From Marisa cornuarietis (Eukaryota; Mollusca; Gastropoda; Architaenioglossa; Ampullariidae), in NCBI GenBank assembly GCA_004794655.1, contig SMMW01000488.1, positions 744,001 through 808,000 on the forward strand: a DNA stretch of 64,000 nucleotides. Reading direction: 5' to 3'. The notes below the pieces were generated by a model. It did no database searches. It was given only the letters and a program-made list of their open reading frames with translations, and was not told the DNA's origin. Positions 1-10,988 of this stretch are shown piece by piece; positions within the stretch are counted from its first letter, which is position 1; each line of letters begins with the position of its first letter. The position numbers were made by a program, and so were the translations under genes.

Positions 1-1775
1 TCTAGAAGTTGAATAATAAATTTAGTTGGTACCGGATCCACAGCACATGAAGTTTTTGTTGATCTTGCTACAAGTTTCCTCAAGTAGCTCTCATCAACAG
101 ACGTGAAAGAAGTCAGCAGTACACCAGCAAATGGCACAGAATAGTCTTCCTCACACTCTGGCAACTCACAAGCTGCACTCTCAAGTCCAGCACTAATTTC
201 CTTTATCTTATTAACAAAGAAGGAAGACAGCTGATCAGCAGCTGACTTGACATCCACCTCAGGAAGAACCGGACTAGTTCCGTTCTTACCCAACAAGCTG
301 TTCACAATGTCAAAAGTCTTTTTGGGATTTCCACTCGCAGCCTTTAGCTGCTCCTGTACATATAACGATTTAGCCTTTTTTACAGCACACACATATTTAT
401 TTCTGGCTAACTTATACAGCTGTCTGTCAATCTCAAGTTTGGTCTTCCTCCACTTTTTCTCTGCCAACTGTCTTTGTTTCTTGGCTTCACTCACCCCCTC
501 ACAAAACCACGCACAATCTGGTCTGTCGACAACAATTTTGCTAACTGCAGACGCATGCTTATCAAGCAGCTGTAATAAAGTCTGATTATATAACTCTGCT
601 AACTCATCAACATCTGTGGGAGGATCTAATAACAACTTTGACTGAAGCAGGTCTTCTCTGAAAGCGTTCAGGTCAATCTTTTTCAAATTTCTACACAAAA
701 CATATATCTTTTTACGCCTTGGTCGAGAGAGATCAGTCACCAAGGACTGCACAAAATGGTCTGAAATAAAAAAATCCTCTACAACAGCTGACTTGACCAG
801 TGACTCTGATGGTGCACGAGTGATAACCCAGTCAAGAATGTGTCCAAGTCTATGAGTTGGTTTTTCAATCAGCTGACAAAGACCACGGCTGTCTAAAGCC
901 TCAATCAACCGCTTCACATCACTATCTTGAGGTCTATCAAAATGAAAATTTACATCCCCCAAAATAAGAAACTTCTCCTTTGTAAGTAAACTGTCCAGCA
1001 GCATGGCAAACTCCTCATGAAACAGAGTATCTGAAAGCTGATTCCTTTTAGATGGAGGAGGTCTATATAAACAAATGATCTCTAATGTCTGCTTGGCTAA
1101 TGTCAGTCTTGCTGTTATGTACTCAAAGGACCTGTACTGTGTTTGTCTCTTCAGCACTGTAAATTTCAGGTGTAGTTTAAATAAGACACCAACTCCACCC
1201 CCACTCCTACCATTCCTGGGATTGTGTGCAAACGTATAGCCCTGTGGTGTAAGGTCTTTGATTACTGATTCATCACCACTCTCCTTTAACCATGTCTCTG
1301 ACAAGAAAAAGACATCAAAGTCATTTTCCAGCACTAAATCATAAATGTCCACAGCCTTGTTGCAGACTGATTGTACATTTAAATGACCAACACATAAACT
1401 TGTCAAATTTTTCTTTGCTACTGAAAGTCCCTCACTTTTAGGCAAAGAAAAATTCTCATTAAAATTAAGGTCACATTTCTGTTTCCCACCAATTGTACTT
1501 CGTTTGGTGCTGAGGGAAACTGGGCAGTCTCGTGTTCTCATATGACCATGTTGATTTCGTCGGTTTTGTTTCCAGCTGGTGTTACGGCTGATGACATTAA
1601 CTGGTTCATTCTCATCGCGCCGATGCTGATGTGTGGTGGAAACATGATTCACCAGAGAGTTGACAATACTCAGCGAAGCTTTCACAATACCCGAATCAGT
1701 CTCAGAAGCAGGTAAAGAATAACGACTAGTGGCAGAGCAGGTGATGGATTTCTTCAAAGGACGAAATTACTTTCT
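1..1775 (-). mobile_element. Non-LTR retrotransposon, CR1/L2/Jockey-like, 5' part of ORF2
   Basis: The minus strand carries one reading frame open from about 1775 to the left edge. It encodes an apurinic-type endonuclease: HLNVQS near 1400-1380, then FLSETWL, GGGVGVL, YRPP, GDVNFHFD near 960 and PTHRLGHILDWVITR near 850. The spacing and motifs are those of CR1/L2/Jockey-clade ORF2 proteins. The frame then runs through a basic linker into the start of the reverse transcriptase domain (SCAVDPVPT at about 30), where the window ends. An in-frame stop lies just upstream of about 1770, so the first Met of the element may be near 1542. I translated the frame at many points and saw no stop or frameshift, so the copy may be young. 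It lies in the intron after the last visible SEC31 exon, same orientation as that gene. The exact clade cannot be settled without the RT domain. Confidence 0.85.
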
Positions 1776-1980
1776 AGTAACAGGCAGTGTGTTGGTACCT
1801 GCTTAAAGAAATCAATACTCCATATATATGTATATTTCTAGGCGTTCATGCACAGCAAGAGAAATTTTTCTACACTCAATCTAAAATTCACACTTTAGTT
1901 ACTAACTAATGCATTACAATGCCACGGACGTTAACAAAAACAAATAAAAATAAATGATTATAGAAAAAAAAGTGTTATAC

Positions 1981-2133
1981 CTTGTTGCTTGGTTGTATTG
2001 GATGCCCCCCTCCCATAAGAGAATATATAGTGACATGGCCATCAAAAGTGCTGCTTGAAATAAGGCCAGGATTTCTAGGACACCACTGCACGTCAAAACT
2101 CCACTGGTTGTTGGTTGGTAGCTCGTAAACAAC
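1981..2133 (-). CDS. SEC31: SEC31 exon 8, last exon visible here
   Basis: The 153-nt exon encodes [20 protein letters not shown] then [16 protein letters not shown] and ends at SNK in phase 0. It closes the propeller. Its donor AAG|GTATAAC leads into the intron holding the LINE. Confidence 0.92.
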
Positions 2134-5100
2134 CTGAAATTAATACCCAATGCAAAAACTTGTTCACACTTACCAACTTAAGCAAATAGAAATAAAAAAT
2201 AAAGAGAGAGACTGATGGAATATTGAATGGATCTCTTGCTTGAGCCAAATGCTAATGAGCAAAATCCACACAGGAGTTGATTTAAAAGAGGTTGGGGGGA
2301 GGGGGGGTTGGGGAGGAATTGGTGTTTTATGCCAAGCCAGCATCTAAGGCTATGTCATGGCAAGGCAGCCCCCCCTGTAAACAGCTGCTACGTGCATAGA
2401 AAGAACAGCACGCCTGGGACGAAAACTGAACCCAGGACAGCCAACCCTTACCGTATTGGTGAAAGGCGCTAACCATTGCACGACCTTAAGTCAAAGGAGG
2501 TAGGGAACAATTCAGTACATCTCCATACACATACAATGTAAATAGGTGACAAAATACATACAATTTTAATATTATTAATATTAAAATTGCATTACTTTGT
2601 CACTTTATTTATCATCCAAAGTAGTTTTTATAGTACAAAAGTGACTGAACTAAGAGTAATCTATGCTGGTCCTTTTTTAAATTTTGTCTTTCCAGCATCT
2701 AACCATCTCTCACAAAACTGCTAACACCACAGCACAAATATATGGTGGGGAAAGCGCTAAAATTACAAAAAAACAAGCTAAAAACACATCACACTTTAAA
2801 AAAAAAAAAAGTACTTACCTCCCCTGTCTGCACACTACTGTTAGGATTCCAACATAGGATGCGGTTGTCTTTGCCACAAGACAGCAAGAGGTCTGGATCT
2901 CGTTGACACCAAGCCACAGACAAGATGCCTCTGTCAAAATTATTGATTTCCTGTTAATTCCAAGTACTCCTTTTTATAAACATAATTATCACAAAAATAA
3001 AAAAGCGAAGTGTGTATCACCAAGTCCCACTGTCAAAATTTAACAGGTTTCTTCGTTACTGCATTTACTAGCTGCCATACAAGATGCTTGAAGTATATAT
3101 CTTAAAACTTAAAAAAAAACTGTTTCAGTGTATCAGTTATTTCAGCAGAGAGAAGACAACAATCTTTACAATGCTGTTAAATATGCAACGGATGATGATG
3201 ACATAGTGATACATTAATCCTATTGACATGCTTTGTTGTCTTTAATATAAATGAGAGAAAAATCTCTTTTTTAGTAATTCATAATCATATGCACATTCCA
3301 AGTGCTTTATAAACTTGACATTACAGAATTAATTCATCAAGAATGAAGTAACAACAATCTTCATCAACATCTGACACTTTTGTTTTCTTTGGTTCATTAT
3401 CTTTGTCTCCCACCTGAGTCACTGAGCATTACCTTAAACTCCTGTTAGAGTACTAAACTTGGACCTTCTATTACTAAGGGCAACAATAACAATAATTTAC
3501 AAAACGATCTTCACAAAGCATTTTTCCCTGCCCCTTTATGAACATATAAATATAGCATGAATCTTCAGTCAGTAGTAATTGTGTGTACAGAAACCCTCAC
3601 CTCTTGTGATTTTCTAAAACCTTTAAAGGTGAAGTTGCATAGCGGAGATCCCACAACTGGATAACTGGGGTGTGGTCATCTTCTGAGGACAAGCACATTT
3701 GTGTAGCAACTTCAGGATGCCAGGCAACCATCTTGGCCTTGATCTAGTAAGATCAAATGTAGCAGGTAATTACATTACTCATTTTTTTTTATCTCTCTTT
3801 TTTCAGTATGTTATGGAGTTCCTTCTTGTGAAATTCTTTTGCTTTTAAAGAAACAAAGTTTTTACTCACAGAAGCACGTAAACTGTATCTGTCCCTACCA
3901 CATGAAAAACTATATTTTCAAAATTTCTTAATCACAAGCCGAAACTGTTTCCATTTTTCTCCATCTTGTATGCATATATCAACTATCCTTTTGAAATGTT
4001 ATCATCTTACACTAGTTAAAATGCTAGCAATATGTCAGCACAAGAATTAGGCTGTTAAGAGGATCTGATAGAAAAGTTCTGACCCGAGACATGCTGTCGC
4101 TGACTTTGATGATGGGCTCATTTTTACGAAGATCCCAAACAACACAGCGACCAGTAAAGTTGGAGGCCAGGATATGCTGTACCTGCCTGTTCCATGCCAC
4201 GCAGGCAACCTCCTCAGGTGGCTGCAAAAATAACACCTCTTTACAATGCTGCCCTTGCTTACTGGTTCTGTCACAAAATATTGCTTTATTCTTTATTTGA
4301 AACTCAGATATTAAGAAAAATATAGGATTCCCATTTAACACTCAAAGGTTTATCTTTGTTCATAAAGGCTGCTTTATAATTGACAAACGGACAAGGTAAC
4401 CTACCATTAACATCATGATCATTTATGCCAGCGTTTCTCAACCTTTTACTTGTGACGCCCCCCCAGACGAATAAAGGTACGTCCGCGCGCCCCCCTTAGC
4501 CACTAATACCTATATGAGATATGAGAAAATGACCGCCTTTGCGGCCCCCTTTTCAGCAGCTTGCGCCCCCCTTGGGGGGCGCGCCCCCCAGGTTGAGAAC
4601 CGCGGATTTATGCCCTTGATTCAATCTTTCAGTGCAACAGTCTTTCAGTTATCTTTAAAAGAATTGTCTTCACATATGCTGCTACTGCATTTACTGAAAA
4701 AAATTCTCGTGGAATGTGTGTTTGTATACAAAGCTGCTGAAGATGTAGCTTTATGCCAAAGCACACCTGTGACTTCTGGCCAGGTGTCATAGGGCTGTCT
4801 GGCTTGTTCAGATCCCAGATAAAGATTTCTGACTCTGTTCCTCCTGATGCCAAGAGGTTGGTCTGAAAAGGGTTAAAGTCCAGTGCTTTAACAGCCCCTA
4901 CATGTTTCTTCAACTGTGCAAGCAAGCACTCTGAGCTTTCAGCTATCATCTTCTGTGCGTCATACATGAAGATAGTTCCATCATCTGCTCCAGCCACAAC
5001 CACTCCAGACTCCAGGCCACTTCTGTCAGTGTCACTCCCAAATGACCCCCAGAGAACTTTATGAAATCTGCACAAAATGAATGTAATATTAAGTCAAAAT

Positions 5101-6014
5101 AACAAGTACAAATATTCTAAATCTACAAGCCCTATTTTCACCTCTTAACCTCAAGAATGTTCTAAGACAAAAGACTGCCATTATCTGAAAGTCAAACAGA
5201 TTTTCACTGAAAGAATATCTGTAACTTTAATATTGGCTGGTATAGACATTTGTGGTTCAGTACTCAGAAGGCAGAAAAAAGTGGTAAAAACTTTACCTGC
5301 ACTCTGAAGGTACTGATGCAACTAGTGGCATTTCAAGAGTTGCTTCTGCAAGATTAAGACTATAAATCTCAAGACATGATGATGTGCTGAAAAGGAAACC
5401 AAAATTTTGCATTAAAAGTGTGCATAGGAAATCAGCTTATAACAGTCACATATACACAAAACAAGCATGCATTCCAAAGCAAAACTTAATAAAACAAAAA
5501 CATCTAATCAACACCTTCACTAACCACACTTTAAGTTTTATTGAGCAATCTTATTCTTCAATCATTGCTATGTTTGACACAAGGCAATAACTCATTCTCT
5601 TGTTTACTTGTTTATTAAACTTTATAGGCTGTCCAAAATACAGCCAGAAACATTTAACTTACAATTTTTTAAAGTGTAAAATCAAATAATTTAAGATATG
5701 GGTGGCATAAAAGAACATCTTTCACACTGTACCTTAAATTCAGAAAGGTCTTTCTCTCACTCTCTTAGGAAAGCCAAAGACTAAATTACAATATTGAAAA
5801 AAGGATTTTCTTATAACATGGCATTGTATTAAGTGATGTGATTTAGCAATGTTCATCACATTAAGAGCAACTAAACTGGCACATTGAGGAAACCTTAGTA
5901 CCTGAAAGTAGCATCAAGTTGCTGAGCTGCAGTGCCAGCCACCATGTAGATTGGATATTGAGAAGCAGGAGACCAGCCAACGTTGGCTGTTCGCTCTATC
6001 TCTTTCACCCGCAT
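1981..6014 (-). CDS. SEC31: SEC31 (COPII outer coat), N-terminal WD40 half, partial gene
   Basis: Seven coding exons on the minus strand (5902-6014, 5297-5386, 4767-5067, 4084-4221, 3601-3743, 2819-2930, 1981-2133) join in frame to about 350 residues. The protein starts [19 protein letters not shown] and contains [52 protein letters not shown] and [17 protein letters not shown]. These match the N-terminal beta-propeller of metazoan SEC31A almost block for block. SEC31 forms the outer cage of COPII vesicles with SEC13 at ER exit sites. The family is usually about 1,100-1,250 residues, so the SEC13-binding, alpha-solenoid and Pro-rich parts lie beyond the left edge. Every intron has GT/AG ends and all phases agree. 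The gene is transcribed in the same direction as the neighbouring myosin gene. Confidence 0.93.
2308..2487 (-). mobile_element. tRNA-derived SINE, minus strand
   Basis: On the minus strand a pol III A-box-like GCAATGGTTAGCGCC is followed by a B-box-like GGGTTCAGTTTTCG, then a body ending GGCTTGGCATAAAACACCAA. The same body and 3' end occur in the copy at 55026-55210, so this is one dispersed family. Confidence 0.7.
2819..2930 (-). CDS. SEC31: SEC31 exon 7, WD40 repeat
   Basis: The exon encodes [20 protein letters not shown] then [11 protein letters not shown] and ends QTGE in phase 0 at GAG|GTAAGT. It matches the GILAIAW...[11 protein letters not shown] block of SEC31A. Confidence 0.92.
3601..3743 (-). 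CDS. SEC31: SEC31 exon 6, WD40 repeat
   Basis: The exon encodes [20 protein letters not shown], then [20 protein letters not shown] and KVLENHKR. The acceptor is TTACTAG and the donor AGAG|GTGAGG, ending in phase 2. Confidence 0.9.
4084..4221 (-). CDS. SEC31: SEC31 exon 5, WD40 repeat
   Basis: The 138-nt exon is phase 0 on both sides and encodes [20 protein letters not shown] then [17 protein letters not shown] to MSR. It is among the best conserved SEC31A segments. The intron upstream of it (4222-4766) carries the hAT-type MITE. Confidence 0.92.
4429..4605. mobile_element. hAT-type MITE with 8-bp target-site duplication
   Basis: The 177-bp element starts CAGCGTTTCTCAACC and ends GGTTGAGAACCGCGG, imperfect terminal inverted repeats of the hAT/Charlie type. 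It is flanked by a perfect 8-bp repeat ATTTATGC at 4421-4428 and 4606-4613, the TSD length expected for hAT. It has no coding capacity and an inner CCCCC/GGGGG inverted repeat. It sits in a SEC31 intron. Confidence 0.85.
4767..5067 (-). CDS. SEC31: SEC31 exon 4, WD40 repeats
   Basis: The 301-nt exon encodes residues about 68-168, including [46 protein letters not shown] and [19 protein letters not shown]. It ends in phase 0 at ACAG|GTGTGC. The GH..WD-type repeat spacing and the TPG-K-Q end match SEC31A. Confidence 0.92.
5297..5386 (-). CDS. SEC31: SEC31 exon 3
   Basis: The 90-nt exon has acceptor TTTTCAG and donor GCAG|GTAAAG, phase 2 in and out. It encodes [20 protein letters not shown] and ends at SVPSEC. 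It corresponds to the first propeller strand region of SEC31A. Confidence 0.88.
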
Positions 6015-6019
6015 GGTTA
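5902..6019 (-). CDS. SEC31: SEC31 exon 2, start codon exon
   Basis: The acceptor (tttttag) precedes TAACC and the ATG at 6014-6012. It encodes [20 protein letters not shown] through QQLDATF and ends in phase 2 at the donor CAG|GTACTA. The start is set by the match with the SEC31A N-terminus. Confidence 0.9.
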
Positions 6020-7066
6020 CTAAAAAATATACAAAATACTTACTGAGTTACTCAGTTATATATGCAAAACTGCTGTAAAAAATATTATGATAAAACACTT
6101 CAATCTTTACACAATTATTAATATAATGTACATGAACTAGCTATTTCACTAAAAATTGTATAGAAAACTAAATGGTAAAGTCTTCAAAGTTATGACTGAG
6201 AAAAAAACATGCATTTTCCTCTCTCCCACCACCTCTAAGTCTAAGCATGTATACATAAGAATATTCATTTAAGTTTCTTGTGCTCACATGCAACTGTCAG
6301 AATAAGGAGGTAACATGTGCCACTTGGTGGAAACCACATCAATCATTAGGCCTATGGCATTTAGCTAATTAAAACCAAGGTTGTATGTTAGGAGCAGCCA
6401 TGTCTCATATCTCTAGCATGCAAGTAAAAAATTACTTCTTTGAATATAACGATATAGATCTGCAAGCCATTGTTTCCATCAGAGCCATGAATATAATTTA
6501 TTTCTGATAGCCCACAATTATTGAATTATCTTATGCTTATTTTATTAATACTTTCAATACCAAAGTGACTTAATCATAAACCATATTTTTCTGTGAGCAT
6601 ATGCTCCGGAAGCCGGGTGACCCTGAGATATTGCAGCTAGTATTATTACAGCTAGTATTATCATCAACAATACGAGAATACTATAGACAGATGAGTATAT
6701 ACTGATAATGACAGTCTGCTCAATAGCTTAGCAAAGCTGATCTATTTAAAATATTTTTTTCAGTTTTAGTTTATTTTACTGACACTGTCGCTCATAACTA
6801 ATTGCATCTGGTCAAAGACGTCCTGAACACTAGTAAAACTCCAAAGGGGGCAGGACCATTAGTCGAAAAAAAGGCTCTTTATTCCGAATGTATTACACAC
6901 CAAAACGATGTCAATAAAAGGATTTGCACATTTTAATAAATATTTATCAAGTACCTGAGTTTACCATTACTCAAGAACACTGAAAAACTAGTGGAAGGTT
7001 TACTTTGCTTGACAACAGCAAACATGCAGAAGCTTCTGTAGAGATCAAGGAAAATATGTCTCTTAC

Positions 7067-7230
7067 CGGTATCACTGGTGGCAATTAATAGTCTTGAATA
7101 TGATGTTGTAAAGTATAATATGCTGTATATGCCAGTGTCTTTCCGCTGACACGTCGTCTAATCCATATACTAATGTGCGTGGAGCGTTTTTAAGGGGAAA
7201 ATCTTAAAATTAACAGCACAACCCACATCA
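7067..7230 (-). other. SEC31: SEC31 noncoding first exon (5'UTR)
   Basis: A strong donor (G|GTAAGAGACA, exon end 7067) lies 1.05 kb upstream of the first coding exon, whose acceptor is at 6019/6020. The sequence 7067-7230 has no useful ORF and lies directly below a housekeeping-type promoter cluster. The 5' limit is a guess. Confidence 0.45.
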
Positions 7231-7239
7231 ACGTGGCAG

Positions 7240-7280
7240 AAGCCACTTTCCCACAATGCAGCGCACTTCCGGTGCATAGT
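7240..7280 (-). promoter_or_regulatory. Likely SEC31 promoter: ZNF143-like and ETS sites
   Basis: TTTCCCACAATGCAGCGC at 7247-7264 resembles the ZNF143/SBS element. It runs directly into CACTTCCGG at 7264-7272, which on the minus strand is the ETS motif CCGGAAGTG. Such pairs are common in TATA-less housekeeping promoters. The position just upstream of the SEC31 noncoding exon fits. This is inferred from motifs only. Confidence 0.4.
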
Positions 7281-8357
7281 TTCGCGTGGCAATGATCTTG
7301 GTAAACACAACCTTAATGGTGGCACAGACCACGAACTGACACACGGACTTCAAACATTCCTGACATCGTGAGCAAGAAAGGAGATGGACAGCAATGATGG
7401 ATAACAAACTATCAACTCGACCACGCTAGTGATGACTCGGCTTAGATAAGACGACCATCGATGACAAAAGAAGCTATATAGTGATGTCAACCATTGCCTA
7501 CCATGCTATTGCAAGGAGACGCCGTGTGATAAAAGATTTTTGAATATGAACTACTGAAATAAAGCTAATAAATAAATAAATAATGAAGACAAATTTAACA
7601 CAGAGAGAGAGAGAGAATCGTGATTTTCAGCGAGCATAGAGATGATAGAGTTTCTTCTTCGTATAGTTTTACTGAGTGGTAAACCGGATCGAGTTTAGGT
7701 GCATGTTATTTTGTTATTCTGAGTATACTGACACTGTTATATTACTGTTAAAATACGTTTTCCGAACTACGATTTCACTGCGATCGTGTCTTGACCATTA
7801 GCGTGTATAACCTGTGTCTGTAATTTACTTTGTGTGTGAGTAGTGTATATGTTGTAGAAGTGAGCGTGTCCGTTTTTTATATGTGAATTATAGTTGTTAT
7901 TGATTTAGTCTGTCTATATATGGAAAGGCGCTATATAAATCATCATCATCATCATCATCATTATTAACACTCCGGCACAGCAACACCACCCAGAAGCAGT
8001 ACTCGACCAGTGGTGGTGGCGCATACCGTATACTTTCTTTCCCACGAAAACAATCTGTGCAAGACTGTGCACAGCGGTTTAGAGGATCGATCATCACTGG
8101 AGAGGTCACACCTGGTCACCATATAATATAGTACGTATTACGTATATAATATGTCTTCTATGGTAAGGTGCAGGCATTTCGAACCCCGCCTGAAGAGTGG
8201 TTCCTTTGCCAAGACAGTATACATATAGTGACTGATCGAACTCGATCTGCTGTGTCCCAAGTCGCAACTCGATCACTGCTAAATATGCATCTTTTCGACT
8301 GCATAGTCTGTGTGTGTGTGTGAGAGAGAGAGAGAGTGTGTGTGTGTGAGAGAGAGA

Positions 8358-8394
<37 letters not shown>

Positions 8395-9518
8395 CGAATA
8401 TATATTTATATATGTGTGTGTAGGGAGAGCTTTACATACACAGATGCACACGACAGATCGAGTCAGCACATACCCAGCAAACAGGCAAAATTAGGACAGG
8501 CTTGAGCCAAGCTTGCATGGGAATTAATCTTCTGATTTTTGGTCTGCCCAGTACAACCCCAAGCAAACGCCATCTTGTACCCGATGTAAGCGCAGCACGA
8601 GCTAGCGATCGGGAGATTGGTAAACAACCGTGCTTCCCACATTTGTCACTATAACTTGGGCTGCCAAAATTTAGCCAGTCTCTCTGACATGCATGGCTAT
8701 CGAGTCCTTGCGTCCGCTCATGTTCGTAACTATTTTTTTAACAATGCTGACTATTAAGTAACTATAAATATATGTTAATACTTTATGGTTATCAAATTAT
8801 CGAATAAAAATTGTGTTATCTCAACATGAAAGAACGCGCTTACTACACCCACGTGCGACCAACCTATTTTTACCTCATGTGTATCGCATTCGGATAATTA
8901 TATTGTATGTCTGCACATATCTTTATCAGTGTTTAAGACTCAGGTATTCAAAACGGAGATTTATCAAGTAGTAATCTTATATTTCAGTGAAGATCTGAAG
9001 GTACTCTAGGGGCTAAAATTTTGCGTTTCTTTTATACAAAATACAAGCGGTTTTTATATCCCCCCAAAAAATTATTGGGTGTTTTATCTCTGATTTTCAG
9101 CAACAAAGACTCCTACTATCACTTGTTGCATGGTGTGATGATAATTATTTAGAGTTCAATGTAAAAAAGAAAAAGAAAAAATAATTGTTGATGTTGGCTG
9201 CAGACAATCAAGAATAGGGAAAGGTTATAAAGATGTCTACAAAGGTATGTTCAATACGGGCTCACAAGTCGCAACATTTAAAAAAGATACAATAATCTTT
9301 TGGCACCTCGTTAGGTTAAAGCATCTGTCTGTCTGACTAAAATAACCGTTTACATCACAAGAAATCTTGTGTGTGCTTCTTTCATTATGGGGTTTTATTC
9401 CACCGTTTGCACTCCTTAGCTCTTGACCGGAGGTGAAGACAGCAAAGATGATTTTAATTTTAATGAAGCGTCTGGAATCATCTAACAGAATTCTGCAACT
9501 TGTTTTGTCTTCCGTGCG

Positions 9519-9554
<36 letters not shown>

Positions 9555-9914
9555 ACGCTTGAGTACGTACGTGCGTGCGTGCGTGTGTGCTGCGTGCGTG
9601 CGTGTTTCACATGCACATAGGTAAGCTTATAAATGATCGTCCACGCAAACGTGCATGAATATTTCTGGTTTTGTACTCTTTAAACTTGTGTTTAGTCATG
9701 GCTGGGTATGTTGTATACGTTTCTCAGCACTAAACGTCACTGAAGTCTGTTTTTATGGAGTGACAGAGAGAGAAAGAAAATACAGAAGAAACATTTTAAG
9801 AAAAAAATTTTCTTCGCTCCTGCCACTAACTAGGTTGTCACCAAGACAGTCAGCTCTCATGTACCTTTAACAAATGTGTTCTGTGTTCAAGATTTAGCCG
9901 AGAACAAATGGTGT

Positions 9915-9998
<84 letters not shown>

Positions 9999-10084
9999 GC
10001 AATTACTAACAGTATGTTTTGATAAGTAGTGTACTCATGAATAACGACAACCCACACAAGGAACACCAGAACACAAAGACAGGA
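7281..10084. other. Intergenic region between SEC31 and the myosin gene
   Basis: I saw no convincing gene. It holds (ATC)n at about 7938-7965 after GGCGCTATATAAATC, a typical mollusc LINE/SINE 3' end. It also has TG/AG-rich tracts at 8309-8395, (TG)n at 9519-9553 and 9909-9994, and GTGC-rich repeats near 9563-9604. All ORFs here are short and follow the repeats. Confidence 0.6.
9909..9994. repeat. (TG)n microsatellite
   Basis: About 85 bp of nearly pure TG repeat lies just downstream of the myosin 3' end. Confidence 0.97.
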
Positions 10085-10988
10085 TTAAAATTGCTTGGAC
10101 AGACTCTTTATTCACTGGTATGCGGCTGAAATAATTATTAAAGTGTTTTCAAAATTTTAAACACAGTAGGAACAGACCACCCCCGCATTGAAAGCTAGTC
10201 TGTTTCTACAACGGCGTCCAATGAGGGAACTTTAAAAGAAATTGTCACTGCAAATAGCTGCTGATGCAATGTTCAGTCTGTATATGAGCACCCACAATTT
10301 GGGCAAAAATCACACGAATAACTTAATGCAAGTTTTCATACGTGTAATAAATATCTAGGCAAAAAAAAATAAAATCAAACTTAACATCTAAGAGCAGATA
10401 ATCACATACAAGTCTCCAGTTCATATCGTTTTCCCTCAACGAACAGAGATTAAGAAAGCTTATGTCCGCCGTTGACGCCATTTCCTGAATTGCACTAAGG
10501 ATTCTTGTGCTTGGCAGAAAACCACAAGAAAATTATTATCACATCAATCGCATCCGACGAACGGCCACCAGATTTGGTTGTTCCAATGAAAATATTCACA
10601 GAAATATGAACGCACAATGGGAAAATGACAAACATCAACAGCTAGAAACAGTTTCACTTTTACAGAGAAACATAAATGTCACTGTACACTTTAAAACAAA
10701 CAAAAAACTCATATTGTCTCTCTCTTCGGGATCCATCCACACTAGTCTTCCAAATGATCATGAAAGTTGCATCGTAGATAATGCTCTCTTCTGTTGGTGC
10801 GGCTAACACAAGAAAGAAAAGAAAAAAAAAGGGACGTGGGCCTTGGCTTGCAGTGGATGCTGGTCGTTGTCAGTGACTGGTGTCGTTATCTAGTAGTCAT
10901 CGTAGTCACCCTCATTGGACGGTGTGGCTGAACGGAAGGAACTGTTCAGTCCGGTCGTGGATCCCCGCAGAGTGTAGTAGGCGGGCGA
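10085..10988 (-). CDS. MHC: MHC/myorod exon 43: tailpiece, stop and 3'UTR
   Basis: The acceptor ACTTGCAG opens a 32-codon tail, [20 protein letters not shown] then [12 protein letters not shown], with stop TAG at 10892-10890. The remainder to about 10085 is 3'UTR. A poly(A) signal AATAAA (minus strand) lies at 10112-10107. The Ser/Thr-rich, acidic-ended tail is longer than the scallop tail I recall. Such non-helical tails are phosphorylated in catch-muscle myosins of bivalves; that role here is inference. Confidence 0.85.
10107..10112 (-). terminator. Polyadenylation signal of the MHC/myorod transcript
   Basis: A canonical AATAAA occurs on the minus strand about 780 nt after the stop codon. 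Cleavage would fall near 10085-10095. No other AATAAA nearer the stop looked better placed. Confidence 0.55.

Noticed and set aside
2800..2812. A-rich runs considered as CRISPR, operon or prokaryotic signals
   Set aside because: The window is eukaryotic with spliced genes; no such structures are expected or seen.
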